Part shown: one piece after another, positions 1-8,503 of the stretch
Layout of the letters: every line of letters begins with the position of its first letter
Numbering within the stretch: position 1 is the stretch's first letter
Origin: Peptostreptococcaceae bacterium VA2
GTDB lineage: Bacteria; Bacillota; Clostridia; Peptostreptococcales; Peptostreptococcaceae
Length of the DNA: 64,000 nt
Assembly (NCBI GenBank): GCA_000686145.1
Contig: JMMB01000007.1
Location: forward strand, 2,046,001-2,110,000
Direction: 5' to 3'
Translations under genes and position numbers: made by a program
Notes under the pieces: model-generated
Seen by the model: the letters and a program-made list of their open reading frames with translations, nothing else
Told to the model about the DNA's origin: nothing
Databases searched by the model: none

Positions 1-658
1 TAATAGAACCTGTTATACCTTCATTAAATGCTCCTGTTATTTTTGAATTTATCTTTCTTACATCTCTATTTACATTTAGTATTTTGTTTTGGAAATATAC
101 TGTAAGTATCGCTATAAATGGTACTATTGATATTACATATATAGCTAATTTTGCATTTAGCATAAACATTGCTATAAATACTCCCAATACATATGTAGCC
201 GACCAAAATAAATCTACTAATCCCCATGCTATCATGGACCCAATTTTATTAGTATCACTCATTACTCTAGCTATTATATATCCTACTGGTGTAGTGTTAT
301 AGTATGAAAATGATAGCTTTTGCAAGTGCATGAAGGTAGCTCTTTTTAAATCTTTACCTATGTTCAAATCTAAATACATTGAAAATCTTGTAAATATTAT
401 TACAAATATTACTTGTAAAACTATGGCTAATATATATACAATCACAAACTTATCAATCCCATTTGTACTCATAGGAGCTATAAAATTATCTATTGCATAC
501 TTTTGAAAAAGTGGAAACATTACATCTACAAATGCAACAAATAAGTTTGCTGATATAGCACAAATAAGGTGTACTTTATATTGTTTTAAAAATGGATTTA
601 GTTTTTTCCATATCTTTATAGAAAAACTTTTTTTATATTCTTCTTCATCGTAGCTCAT
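1..658 (-). CDS. ABC exporter half-transporter, N-terminal part (partial at window edge)
   Basis: The reading frame is open from the ATG at 658-656 to the window start, giving the first ~219 residues. They are a type I exporter membrane domain: a charged N-terminus (MSYDEEEYKKSF), then helices such as LICAISANLFVAF and IVYILAIVLQVIFVI. The nucleotide-binding domain lies outside the window. The ATG overlaps the stop codon of the upstream ABC gene by one base (TAATG), so the two are translationally coupled and probably form a heterodimeric BmrC/BmrD-like exporter. Family level is secure; substrate (drug, lipid or peptide) is not readable. Confidence 0.85.
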   Translation of the reverse strand, partial: MSYDEEEYKKSFSIKIWKKLNPFLKQYKVHLICAISANLFVAFVDVMFPLFQKYAIDNFIAPMSTNGIDKFVIVYILAIVLQVIFVIIFTRFSMYLDLNIGKDLKRATFMHLQKLSFSYYNTTPVGYIIARVMSDTNKIGSMIAWGLVDLFWSATYVLGVFIAMFMLNAKLAIYVISIVPFIAILTVYFQNKILNVNRDVRKINSKITGAFNEGITGSI

Positions 659-2508
659 TATTTTTCACCCCCTACGTCTTCATTAAAGGTGTCTGTTAGT
701 TCACTTTCTACACTTGATTGCATGTCGTAAACTTTTTTGTATACTCCACTTGTTTTTATTAGAGATTTGTGATTACCACTCTCTATTATTTTTCCATCAT
801 CTAAAACTATAATATTATCACAACTCATAAGGGTAGTTATACGATGTGATATTATTATTACTGTACTATCTTTTACATGAGTTTTTAGCTCATGTCTAAT
901 TTTTGCATCTGTTTCTGTATCTACTGCTGATAAGGAGTCGTCAAATACTATTATTGGACTATTTTTTATTAATGTTCTAGCTATAGCTACCCTTTGCTTT
1001 TGTCCACCAGATAAAGTTACTCCTCTTTCTCCTACTATAGTGTCATAGCCTTTACTAAAACCTAGTATATTTTCATGAATATGAGAAACCGTAGAAACAT
1101 GTTTTATAGCTTCAAAGTTTTCATATTCATTTATTTTAGACGCTATATTTATATTTTGTTTTATAGTCTTTGAAAACAAGAAAGGCTCTTGTAGTACTAC
1201 CCCTACGTTATGTCTTAAATAATCAAGCTTTATGTTGTTTATATTTAATCCATTTATTAATATTTCCCCAGAATTTTCATCTAGGTTATATAGCCTGTTT
1301 AGTAAATGTACTATTGTAGATTTTCCAGAACCAGTACCACCTAAAATTCCAAATGTACTTCCTTTTTGTATTTTAAATGAAACATCTTTAAGCACAGGTT
1401 TAGTCCCGTAGTAGTCAAATTTTACATTTTTAAATTCTATATCACCCTTCATATCTGGAGTAATAGCATTTTCACTATCTTTTTCTTCATCTGCATCTAA
1501 TATTTCTCCAATACGATCTATAGATACTCCTGCTTTACCCATTTCTGAGATAATTCTTCCAAGAGATCTTACTGGCCAAACTAACATAGAGTTATAGAAT
1601 ATAAATGCTAAAAGTTCTCCTAGTGTTAATGCCCCTGAAACTGTTTCAAAGCATCCAAATACAACTATAGACATAACTTGTAATCCTGAAAATAAATCTC
1701 CTATACCCCAATAGAAACTAAGTACATGCCCAAGCTTAATCCATAGTCTTGAAAATCCTATATTTTTTTCATCAAATCTTTCAATTTCATAAGACTGTCT
1801 ACCAAAAGCTCTTACAACTCTTACTCCTGTAAAGTTTTCTTGTACAAGTGCTGATAGCTCCCCTTCTGCTTCATCTGCAACTTTAAACCTCTTTTGTATA
1901 AGGCTATAAAATATCACAGAATAAGTAATTACTATTAATATAAAAGCTACTGCTATTAAGGATAGTTTTGCATTCATAGAAAACATTAGTGTAAGGGAAA
2001 TTGTTATTAGAAAAATTATTCTTATAAATTCTAGTAATTGAATTCCTAAAAAGCTTTTTACTACCTCCATATCGGATGTACATCTTTGAATTATGTCTCC
2101 TGTTGGATTTTTCATGTGCCAGCTAAATGGAAGTTTACTTATGTGACTGTATAATTTATCTCTCAAGTTTTTTATAGTCCCATCTGATGCTTTTGCCATA
2201 TATAACTTGTAAAAGTAGTTACATATTCCCGATAAAACAGAACATACTACTCCTATCATTGCCGGTATATACAAATTTTGTCTTAAAAACTCTCGTCCAC
2301 CTACGTTATCTATTATATTTAAAATATAACTAGGTAAATTAAATGGTGTATTTCCAATTATAGAGTCTACTGTAATCCTTATTATTTGTGGAGTAAGATA
2401 GTTAAATAATATGCCTAATATAGTGGTTATTATTGCGATAATAAAATATTTTTTAAGTCCATGTGTAGATTCTATTATCATTTTTAATTTGATCTTTTTC
2501 TCTTTCAT
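658..2508 (-). CDS. ABC transporter, fused permease and ATP-binding half (exporter)
   Basis: 616 residues, the normal length for a half-size exporter. Residues ~18-330 form a six-helix type I exporter membrane domain. The ATPase domain follows, with Walker A GGTGSGKST near residue 390, a Q-loop (VVLQEPFLF), signature LSGGQKQRVAIA near 510, Walker B IIVFDDSLSAVD and the H-loop SHRITT. The Walker B glutamate position is Asp (DDSLSAVD), as in the degenerate half of many heterodimeric exporters, so the partner gene at 1-658 probably supplies the competent ATPase site. The start has a good AGGAGG-type site just upstream. Substrate unknown; multidrug export is the default guess. Confidence 0.9.
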   Translation of the reverse strand: MKEKKIKLKMIIESTHGLKKYFIIAIITTILGILFNYLTPQIIRITVDSIIGNTPFNLPSYILNIIDNVGGREFLRQNLYIPAMIGVVCSVLSGICNYFYKLYMAKASDGTIKNLRDKLYSHISKLPFSWHMKNPTGDIIQRCTSDMEVVKSFLGIQLLEFIRIIFLITISLTLMFSMNAKLSLIAVAFILIVITYSVIFYSLIQKRFKVADEAEGELSALVQENFTGVRVVRAFGRQSYEIERFDEKNIGFSRLWIKLGHVLSFYWGIGDLFSGLQVMSIVVFGCFETVSGALTLGELLAFIFYNSMLVWPVRSLGRIISEMGKAGVSIDRIGEILDADEEKDSENAITPDMKGDIEFKNVKFDYYGTKPVLKDVSFKIQKGSTFGILGGTGSGKSTIVHLLNRLYNLDENSGEILINGLNINNIKLDYLRHNVGVVLQEPFLFSKTIKQNINIASKINEYENFEAIKHVSTVSHIHENILGFSKGYDTIVGERGVTLSGGQKQRVAIARTLIKNSPIIVFDDSLSAVDTETDAKIRHELKTHVKDSTVIIISHRITTLMSCDNIIVLDDGKIIESGNHKSLIKTSGVYKKVYDMQSSVESELTDTFNEDVGGEK

Positions 2509-2696
2509 ATGTCTCCTCCTTTCTTCATGAAATAAGTTATCGCTATATTTAGATTCTAATTCCTATTCCACCTAATCTCTATGTTTTTATATGTAATTTA
2601 AATAAAAATAATACCTATTTTATTTTTATACGGCTATGCACAAGAACTATTTGTCTCAAACTCCCCCAGCCAACCCATCTTTAAAGTAGTATCCAT

Positions 2697-2732
2697 AAAA
2701 AAACGAGGGTAACCAGCAGTTCTCCTCATTTT
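2697..2732 (-). terminator. intrinsic terminator after the TPR gene
   Basis: On the minus strand a GAGG/CCTC stem with an inner AAC/GTT pairing is followed by GTTTTTTT, immediately downstream of the TPR gene stop. Confidence 0.6.
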
Positions 2733-2738
2733 TTCTAT

Positions 2739-3599
2739 TTATTTTTCTAACTTTATAATTTTTTCAAATCTTTCTTTATTTGCTAAATAAGGTTTTAATT
2801 CCTCTCCACCTAAAACATTATAATCTGTTTCATATACCTTTAATATTATCTCTGTAAACTTTAAAGCTTCTTCATAATTTTTCATAATTGAATAAACTTC
2901 AACTATGGCAAGTAATGAATCTATTTTTCTAGGGGCAACCTGTATCAGGAAAGACTTTTTATAATACTCAATAGCTTGCTCATATCTAGCAAAGTTTGCA
3001 AATTGATTTCCAACTGAATGATAACATTTATAATTTTTAGGGTTATTTTTGCAAGTTTTATTCCAAAGCTCTATAGCTTCATCTTCTTTTCCTTTTTTAT
3101 ATAATATCTGACCTTTATAAATCTCTAATAAATGAGATCTTTCATCAGCTAATTTACAAGCTTTATCTATTTCCTCATTCGCTTCTTCAAATCTATAATT
3201 ATCTATTAGATTTTCAATTAAAATTATTCTAGCGATAAATACCTTTGGATGGTTTTTTATAAATTCACGATAAAATTCAATCAAAGAATTATGATTTATT
3301 TTTATAAAATCTCTCCAAACCCCATTAGAAGCTATTAAATAATTGTCATGGAGAAAAGTATCATTATAATTTTCTTTTAAACCTTTTAGAGCATAATCCC
3401 TAGCTTGTCTTTTATGAGAATTAGACTTATGTATATGTAGTTCCGATATTATTGCCAAACACTCAGAATCCTTAGTTTGCCCGTATAGTTGAAGCAACTT
3501 TTCTTTAATAAGGTTAAATTCATTAGATCCAATTTCCTTAGTCTCCCAAGTAGACGATAATAGGTCTTTAACTTCTTCTAAATAGTCCTTATAATCAAT
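2739..3599 (-). CDS. tetratricopeptide-repeat protein, probable ATT start
   Basis: The protein is helical with TPR-like repeats, clearest around 'YKGQILYKKGKEDEAIELW' and 'NYKCYHSVGNQFANFARYE', a scaffold for protein-protein binding. The frame stays open upstream of the first conventional start (TTG at 3497) to 3599, reading IDYKDYLEEVKDLL, a natural helical N-terminus. The codon there is ATT, preceded directly by an in-frame TAA and by GAGGTGAG at ideal spacing. A TTG one base downstream is out of frame and stops after six codons. So either initiation is at ATT, giving 286 residues, or one base has been lost beside an ancestral TTG. No signal peptide or membrane segment is seen. No partner gene is evident. 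Confidence 0.7.
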   Translation of the reverse strand: MDYKDYLEEVKDLLSSTWETKEIGSNEFNLIKEKLLQLYGQTKDSECLAIISELHIHKSNSHKRQARDYALKGLKENYNDTFLHDNYLIASNGVWRDFIKINHNSLIEFYREFIKNHPKVFIARIILIENLIDNYRFEEANEEIDKACKLADERSHLLEIYKGQILYKKGKEDEAIELWNKTCKNNPKNYKCYHSVGNQFANFARYEQAIEYYKKSFLIQVAPRKIDSLLAIVEVYSIMKNYEEALKFTEIILKVYETDYNVLGGEELKPYLANKERFEKIIKLEK

Positions 3600-3891
3600 T
3601 TACTCACCTCTTTAAAAATTAATATTAATATTTCAAGATCAAAAGTTATACACTACTCTATTTCTATATCCTAATTACAATAACCTTCAATCTATCTTCT
3701 AAACATTTTTATTTTTATTGAAAAACTTTACTTTATTTAATATGAAAACGTTATATTTGTATAAATTTTATTCAATTTACTTTTTATGCATTTTTTGGTT
3801 TTTATTTACGCTAGTATCCTCTAGAACTTTCAATTATTATTTAATGTCTGACGTGATATAAATATTTATAATTTTAAGGTAGGTTTAAAAT
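3600..3891. other. intergenic region between divergent genes
   Basis: AT-rich, with no ORF or strong hairpin. A weak promoter-like TTGAAA-17-TATGAA near 3719-3747 could serve the glycosyltransferase; I see nothing else to support. Confidence 0.4.
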
Positions 3892-5265
3892 ATGGAAAAA
3901 GTAATAAATGAAAATATATTAAATAATAATCATCTATTAGTTGATAAAGTTCACTCTAAATTTTATATAACCGTAAAAACTAGATTCTTCATAAATATAA
4001 TAATAGCTACTATATTAACTTTAATAGCATTTCATTTTTCTAAGCCTTGGATTCGTGATTTATCTATAATTTTCTCTCCAATTACCTCAATTTTTATAGT
4101 TGGAGGTATAGCTCTTGTCCCTGGGTTTATGAATACTTTTTTAATAATAAGTTTATTATCTGATAGACAGCCTAAAATAAAAGACCCTACTATCGTAAGT
4201 GATGATATAACACTTTTGATTTCTGCTTTCAATGAGGAAGATAGAATATTTAATACGTTAAAATATATTAAAAACCAAATTTACAGTGGAAATATATACA
4301 CAATAGTAATTGATAACAATTCTACTGATAATACTAGCAATGAAGTTAATCGAGCTATGAGAGAACTTGATATGGATATATTACTATTAAAAGAGCCTAA
4401 TCCAGGAAAATTTAATGCTCTTAATTATGGTTTAAAGTTTGTTAAAACTGAGTTTGTCATAACTTTAGATGCAGATACGTTAATACATAAACATTCTATC
4501 GGATATTTGGTTTCTAGAATTAAAGCTTCACCAAAAGATGTTTGTGCTGTTGCAGGTTCTATGCTTGTTAGAAATAGTAGAGATAATTTGTTAACAAAAA
4601 TTCAAGAATGGGATTACTTTTTAAGTATTTCATCAATTAAAAGGATGCAAGGATTGTACCAAGGTACACTAGTGGCTCAAGGAGCTTTTTCACTTTATAA
4701 AACTGATGTTGTTTATAGTTTAGGTGGATGGTCTGATGCTATAGGAGAAGATATAGTTCTTACTTGGAAGATGCTTGCTGAAAATAGAAAGGTTTATTTT
4801 GAACCATTGGCTGTGGCTTTTACTGATGTACCTACTAAATTCTCTCATTTTGCAAGACAACGTTCAAGGTGGGCTAGAGGTATGATTGAAGGTCTTAGAG
4901 AAGTTAAACCTTGGGATCAGCCTTCTATATTTTATAAGTTTTCTACAGGAATAGATTTGATTATTCCATATATTGATTTTAGTTATACATTTTTTTGGAT
5001 ACCAGGTTTATTTGCAGCTTTATTTTTAGGTAATTTCGCCATTGTTGGTCCAATCATGCTTTTAGTTCTTCCCCTTACACTTATAAGTTTTGGAATATTG
5101 TATTATTATCAATATAGCATTGTTTTTAAAAATTTAAATTTAAAGGTTAGAAGAAATATATTTGGATTTGTATTATTTATATTGTGTTACCAAATGATTA
5201 TGTCACCAGTTTCTTTATATGGTTACGTACAAGAAATATTTGGTGCTAAGAGAGTTTGGAAATAA
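3892..5265 (+). CDS. membrane glycosyltransferase family 2 (processive synthase type)
   Basis: 457 residues. Two N-terminal membrane helices (~30-50 and ~58-88) precede a GT-A domain with DNNSTDN at 141-147, the metal-binding DAD at 193-195, GED at 286-288 and QRSRW at 323-327. The QxxRW motif with D,D,D carboxylates is the mark of processive beta-glycosyltransferases (cellulose, hyaluronan and poly-N-acetylglucosamine synthases). Three or four C-terminal helices follow. It probably polymerises or transfers sugars across the membrane to an exopolysaccharide or glycolipid. It stands alone: no deacetylase, PilZ or export partner is adjacent. AAGGTAGG precedes the ATG. Confidence 0.85.
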   Translation: MEKVINENILNNNHLLVDKVHSKFYITVKTRFFINIIIATILTLIAFHFSKPWIRDLSIIFSPITSIFIVGGIALVPGFMNTFLIISLLSDRQPKIKDPTIVSDDITLLISAFNEEDRIFNTLKYIKNQIYSGNIYTIVIDNNSTDNTSNEVNRAMRELDMDILLLKEPNPGKFNALNYGLKFVKTEFVITLDADTLIHKHSIGYLVSRIKASPKDVCAVAGSMLVRNSRDNLLTKIQEWDYFLSISSIKRMQGLYQGTLVAQGAFSLYKTDVVYSLGGWSDAIGEDIVLTWKMLAENRKVYFEPLAVAFTDVPTKFSHFARQRSRWARGMIEGLREVKPWDQPSIFYKFSTGIDLIIPYIDFSYTFFWIPGLFAALFLGNFAIVGPIMLLVLPLTLISFGILYYYQYSIVFKNLNLKVRRNIFGFVLFILCYQMIMSPVSLYGYVQEIFGAKRVWK

Positions 5266-5267
5266 AT

Positions 5268-5288
5268 AGAGGAGAAAAGCTCTCCTCT
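5268..5288 (+). terminator. intrinsic terminator after glycosyltransferase
   Basis: Perfect 8-bp stem AGAGGAGA/TCTCCTCT with a 5-base loop starts two bases after the stop codon and is followed by TTCTT. Confidence 0.75.
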
Positions 5289-5297
5289 TTCTTAATC

Positions 5298-5444
5298 TCA
5301 CCAATCAAACGTCTTTCCAAAATTAATAATATGTTTAGAAAATACAGCTTCATGATATTTTTTCAGTACAATTTCTTTCATTGTATCAATCGGTGATTTT
5401 AACGAGTCTTCTGTTGGATGGTCTGAAGCAAAAAATCTTTTTAT
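5298..5444 (-). pseudogene. C-terminal fragment of an unidentified protein
   Basis: An open stretch of ~48 codons with normal protein composition (ASDHPTEDSLKSPIDTMKEI and so on to KTFDW, then TGA) has no start codon or ribosome site and is preceded by an in-frame TAA. I do not recognise the family. Its position beside two other broken genes suggests a gene remnant. Confidence 0.4.
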
Positions 5445-5448
5445 TTAA

Positions 5449-6063
5449 TTAATAACTTACATTTATAGATATTTTTATGATATAGTCCTCGTTGTTTTTG
5501 CTTACTACCTCGTCAAATATTACATCTACATAGGAATTACCAATTATATGGAGTTTATTATCTTCAATAAAATTTATCAACTTTTTATATAGAAGATGTG
5601 TTTTATCATAATAGCATCTCATATATCCAACTACATATATCCCCTTAGGTTTTATAATTATATTCTCATTAGATTCATCTTTATTAACCTTAGTATAGTA
5701 GTAGTTATAACTAGTATAGTCTTTATTATGTAGACTATCACGATTTATAATAACACCAACAGGGTAGCCTATATATAAATCATTTCTATAGCAATAATCT
5801 AGATGATCTATATAACAATTTAAATCATAAGACTCATTGTTAAGATTCGCTGGTTTACTCAGTAATATATATTCCTCTTTTTGTTCTTCAATTATTATAT
5901 CAGTATTAAGATTTTCACCTTCTTTAACAAGATTAATTTTGTTAAAAAATATTTCTTGTTTTTTTCTTAAACTTTTTATTTCTTTTTCAATCTCTTCATA
6001 CTTATATCTAAAAAGATTTAAAATTATAAGGTATTCTCCACTCTCTCTCATACATAAAATCAA
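5449..6063 (-). pseudogene. MerR-family regulator remnant (coiled coil and effector-binding domain only)
   Basis: The ~200 residues match the back half of a BmrR/BltR-type MerR regulator: a coiled coil (YEEIEKEIKSLRKKQEIFF) and then a GyrI-like effector domain containing GYMRCYYDKTHLLYKKLINF and a final KISINVSY. The N-terminal winged-helix DNA-binding half, required for function, is missing; upstream DNA instead belongs to an AbiGi-like gene in another frame, whose stop (6008-6010) lies inside this remnant. The DNA-binding end was probably lost by deletion. The downstream GNAT gene has a MerR-type promoter, so this may be the wreck of its former regulator (a BltR-BltD-like pair), which is inference. 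Confidence 0.65.
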
Positions 6064-6669
6064 TTATTTGTGTTTCAGAATTTTGCTGCTCATATTCACT
6101 AAATTCAATATTCATATCACAAGGATCTACGTCATACTCCACATGTTCATCAAAATCCAATTTTAAATTCACGATTCTCCAATACTCATCTTTATTATAA
6201 TTTAATAATTCCTTTGCTCTCTGCGTTTCCTCGTATATAACTGGCCTACCACCATATTTATAAATAATAAACTTGCTAAATGCAATTCCTACTCCACAAT
6301 ACCTTAATTTTTTTGTCGACTTCTTTATAAAACTATTTATAGATTCATCTGCATTTCGCTTTAAATTTCTAAAAGGTACATCTTGAAAGCATACAGCAGT
6401 CTTGTTATTAGCATTTATTATATATCCATCTTTACCGCTACCATAAATACACTCTTCTTTTAATATCTTTATTAAGTTATCAACTGCTCTTAAGTTTATT
6501 TCTCTAATCTATCCTTATCATTTAAATTCTTTTCATTTATATTTTCAATATCCTTGTGCGTAGGTTTAGTCAAATGTATTAGATAATTACACAGATCACT
6601 TCTTTTGCTATATATTTCTTTATGATATTGAAGATTAATCCCATTACGATTTATTATTTCATTATTCAA
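6008..6669 (-). pseudogene. AbiGi-like abortive-infection antitoxin, frameshifted
   Basis: Two frames joined at ~6500 give one ~220-residue protein. The first part starts at a TTG (6669) behind AGGAAGAG and reads NLQYHKEIYS...YLIHLTKPTHKDIENI, stopping at 6496. The second, in another frame, reads REINLRAVDNLIKIL...VCFQDVPFRNL...GIAFSKFIIYKYGGRPVIY...EREWRIPYNF. The pattern of an LTK/R-type entry, 'VCFxDVP', 'GxAFSK..IYK.GGRPVIY' and a final 'EREWR' resembles AbiGi (DUF2743), the antitoxin of a type IV abortive-infection toxin-antitoxin pair. The AbiGii toxin partner is absent. A one-base indel makes the gene non-functional unless frameshifting occurs. Confidence 0.55.
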
Positions 6670-6788
6670 GTTAATATACTCTTCCTAAATTTATAATTCT
6701 ATACTTTACCTGTCTTCTATATGAATCTAATTGCAATATCTGCAGTTAAGTATTTTAGTTTTTAATCATACTTCTATAATCTAACTAA

Positions 6789-6818
6789 AAAAGGTATAAG
6801 CTTATACTAATACCTTTT
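6789..6818. terminator. bidirectional hairpin with A/T-rich flanks
   Basis: AAAAGGTAT at 6789-6797 pairs with ATACCTTTT at 6810-6818, with a further AAGCTT palindrome in the loop. Confidence 0.45.
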
Positions 6819-6830
6819 CGTGGATTTCAA

Positions 6831-6860
6831 TGGTGGAGACGAATCTCACCGAACCCCTGT
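6831..6860 (-). repeat. fragment resembling a tRNA/tmRNA 3' end (possible att remnant)
   Basis: On the minus strand the sequence runs from ACAGGGGTTCG, like a T-arm, to GTCTCCACCA, like a 3' acceptor end with CCA. The 3' half of the T-stem is disturbed and there is no tRNA body. Integrases of mobile elements duplicate tRNA or tmRNA 3' ends, so this may mark an old insertion boundary beside the decayed genes at 5.3-6.7 kb. No integrase gene remains. Confidence 0.4.
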
Positions 6861-6902
6861 ATCATTTAGATATATATTTTTTACTATATTCTAAAATTAC
6901 AA

Positions 6903-6933
6903 TTGACTCTCCCCTTAGGGGATATATTATTGT
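6903..6933 (+). promoter_or_regulatory. MerR-type promoter/operator of the GNAT gene
   Basis: TTGACT (6903-6908) and TATTGT (6928-6933) are 19 bp apart, and the over-long spacer contains the palindrome CCCCTTAGGGG (6911-6921). A 19-bp spacer with a central GC-rich dyad is the hallmark of MerR-regulated promoters. The gene lies 42 bp downstream. Confidence 0.75.
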
Positions 6934-6974
6934 AAGTATAAGACATTTAGAACAGGTGAAAGGATAGTGTAAGT

Positions 6975-7604
6975 ATGAATAATGTAGTTTATAGAAGTTT
7001 AATTGAAGAAGATTATGAACCAATAAAAAAATTAATTGGTGAAGCCTTTGGCTTTAATGAATTTATTAAAGATAAAAAATGTTTAGATATGCTATTAAGT
7101 GATTATTTAAAAAAGTGTATTACAGCGAGTTCATTTAGTAAAGTTGCTCAAAAAGATGGTAAGGTAATTGGGATTATTTTAGGAAATGCAAAAAAAGATG
7201 AAAACCGTGTACCATATTCTAACGGTACTTTAGACTTTTCATCTAATGATTTTGATTCTGTTATGTCTAATGAAGAAAATGTAAAGTTTCTTAAAGAGTT
7301 TACAAAGGTTATAGATATTTATGATGAATTTATTAGTGGAAAAGAAGATAATTTTCAAGGTTGTATACAGTTATTTATTATTTCTAAGGAATCTAGGGGT
7401 CTTGGAGTTGGTAAAACTTTAGTTAATTATGTATTTGATTATATGAAGACTATGGATGTAAAATCTTTATACCTTTATACAGATAATAGATGTAATTATG
7501 GTTTTTATGACTATCAAAACTTTAATCGTTTAAATGAGAAAGAAATCTATCTTGATTCAATTAAAATAAATCTTAATGTATTTTTATATGGTTATAATTT
7601 TTAA
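6975..7604 (+). CDS. GNAT-family N-acetyltransferase
   Basis: 209 residues of GNAT fold: N-terminal 'YRSLIEEDYEPIKKLI', the beta-4/acetyl-CoA pyrophosphate loop 'SRGLGVGKTLVNYVFDYM' (R-x-x-G-x-G), and 'LYLYTDNRCNYGFYDYQNF', the C-terminal strand typical of small-molecule acetyltransferases. An AGGTGAAAGG site lies ~10 bases before the ATG. It is transcribed from a MerR-type promoter, as in the BltR-BltD pair where the acetyltransferase modifies polyamines, so a toxic amine or antibiotic is a reasonable but unproven substrate. The neighbouring MerR remnant lacks its DNA-binding half, so regulation may now come from elsewhere. Confidence 0.8.
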   Translation: MNNVVYRSLIEEDYEPIKKLIGEAFGFNEFIKDKKCLDMLLSDYLKKCITASSFSKVAQKDGKVIGIILGNAKKDENRVPYSNGTLDFSSNDFDSVMSNEENVKFLKEFTKVIDIYDEFISGKEDNFQGCIQLFIISKESRGLGVGKTLVNYVFDYMKTMDVKSLYLYTDNRCNYGFYDYQNFNRLNEKEIYLDSIKINLNVFLYGYNF

Positions 7605-7791
7605 TTTATATAAATTTATTAGATTTTAAAAGGTAATAACTAAATATAGTCTAGATAATTAATTCTATGCTTTTCTATTCTACGCATAGTTAGCTATATG
7701 ATTTAAATCAATAGTTGGTTAAGTATACTTACTATTGCTTTATATAAAGGGTAGTAATAAAAACTCCCCCCGTTTTAAACCTTACGATTTA

Positions 7792-7971
7792 ACAGCCATT
7801 TCCATTTTAGCTCCTGGTCCTTCAGAATATACACCACCTCTTGCGTTTAATAATGCAATTTTCTTATTTCCATAATTGGAAACCAAAGCAACTCTTCATT
7901 GTATAAATCAAGTTCTACCACTATATCATTTAGATGCGATTGTTTGCTTTCACAAATAAAACTGTTGTCAT
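7792..7971 (-). pseudogene. FMN-dependent NADH-azoreductase remnant
   Basis: The start region reads MTTVLFVKANNR, the azoreductase N-terminus, behind a good AGGAGG site and then hits TAA. After a junction the frame resumes as KKIALLNARGGVYSEGPGAK...EMAVKS, the C-terminal azoreductase motif. Roughly two thirds of the normal ~200-residue enzyme is deleted. Confidence 0.7.
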
Positions 7972-8094
7972 TCTCTTTTCCTCCTATTATTAACCCTTAT
8001 GCTATTGTATATTTACTCACTGAAAATGGCATCCCATTATAATTGTCCTTACTAGGTCTTTTCATTTCTTTTGTACTATAAATAATTCAGATAA

Positions 8095-8111
8095 AGTCAA
8101 CTTAGTTGATT
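8095..8111. promoter_or_regulatory. dyad operator between the azoreductase and MarR remnants
   Basis: AGTCAAC TTA GTTGATT is an inverted repeat in the divergent intergenic region, about 20 bp before the MarR start and just after a TATAAAT element. MarR-type redox regulators bind such dyads; the target genes are now broken. Confidence 0.5.
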
Positions 8112-8132
8112 TTATTTAAGGAGATTTCATTT

Positions 8133-8423
8133 ATGAGTAATCAAATATTTAGTGAATTTGATCCTACATCACTTTTATCATTATCCTTTAGTTCATTGAT
8201 TGATGAACTAAAGGATAATGAGTGAGTTAGGATTTGGAGATATTAGATCTGCACATGGTCTTATGTTTAAATTCATAACCCCTGACGGAGCAGCAGGTAT
8301 AGAAATCGCTGAACACTTATGGATTACAAAGCAAGCTGTGAGTAAAATAGTGGATTATCTTGAGAAAAGTGCTTATGTAATTGAACTGCACCCTGTCAAC
8401 CTAATTTATGGTATTATATTCTA
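8133..8423 (+). pseudogene. MarR-family regulator, frameshifted and truncated
   Basis: The gene starts at ATG 8133 with AAGGAG upstream and reads MSNQIFSEFDPTSLLSLSF to a TGA at ~8223. The next frame continues as GFGDIRSAHGLMFKFITPDG and the recognition helix region GIEIAEHLWITKQAVSKIVD. The wing and C-terminal dimerisation helices are gone. With the adjacent azoreductase fragment this was a divergent MarR/azoreductase pair of the YodB/AzoR kind, now decayed on both sides. Confidence 0.7.
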
Positions 8424-8503
8424 ATTTTATATTAAAAAAATTTTCTAAATTCAAACCTTTATTGTATAATGAATAAGAAAAAGTTTAGAAAGAAGGTGCC
8501 AAA

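Noticed and set aside
6008-6669. AbiGi-like gene expressed by programmed frameshifting
   Set aside because: No slippery heptamer with a stimulating hairpin is evident at the junction near 6500, and the toxin partner is missing; simple decay is the better explanation.
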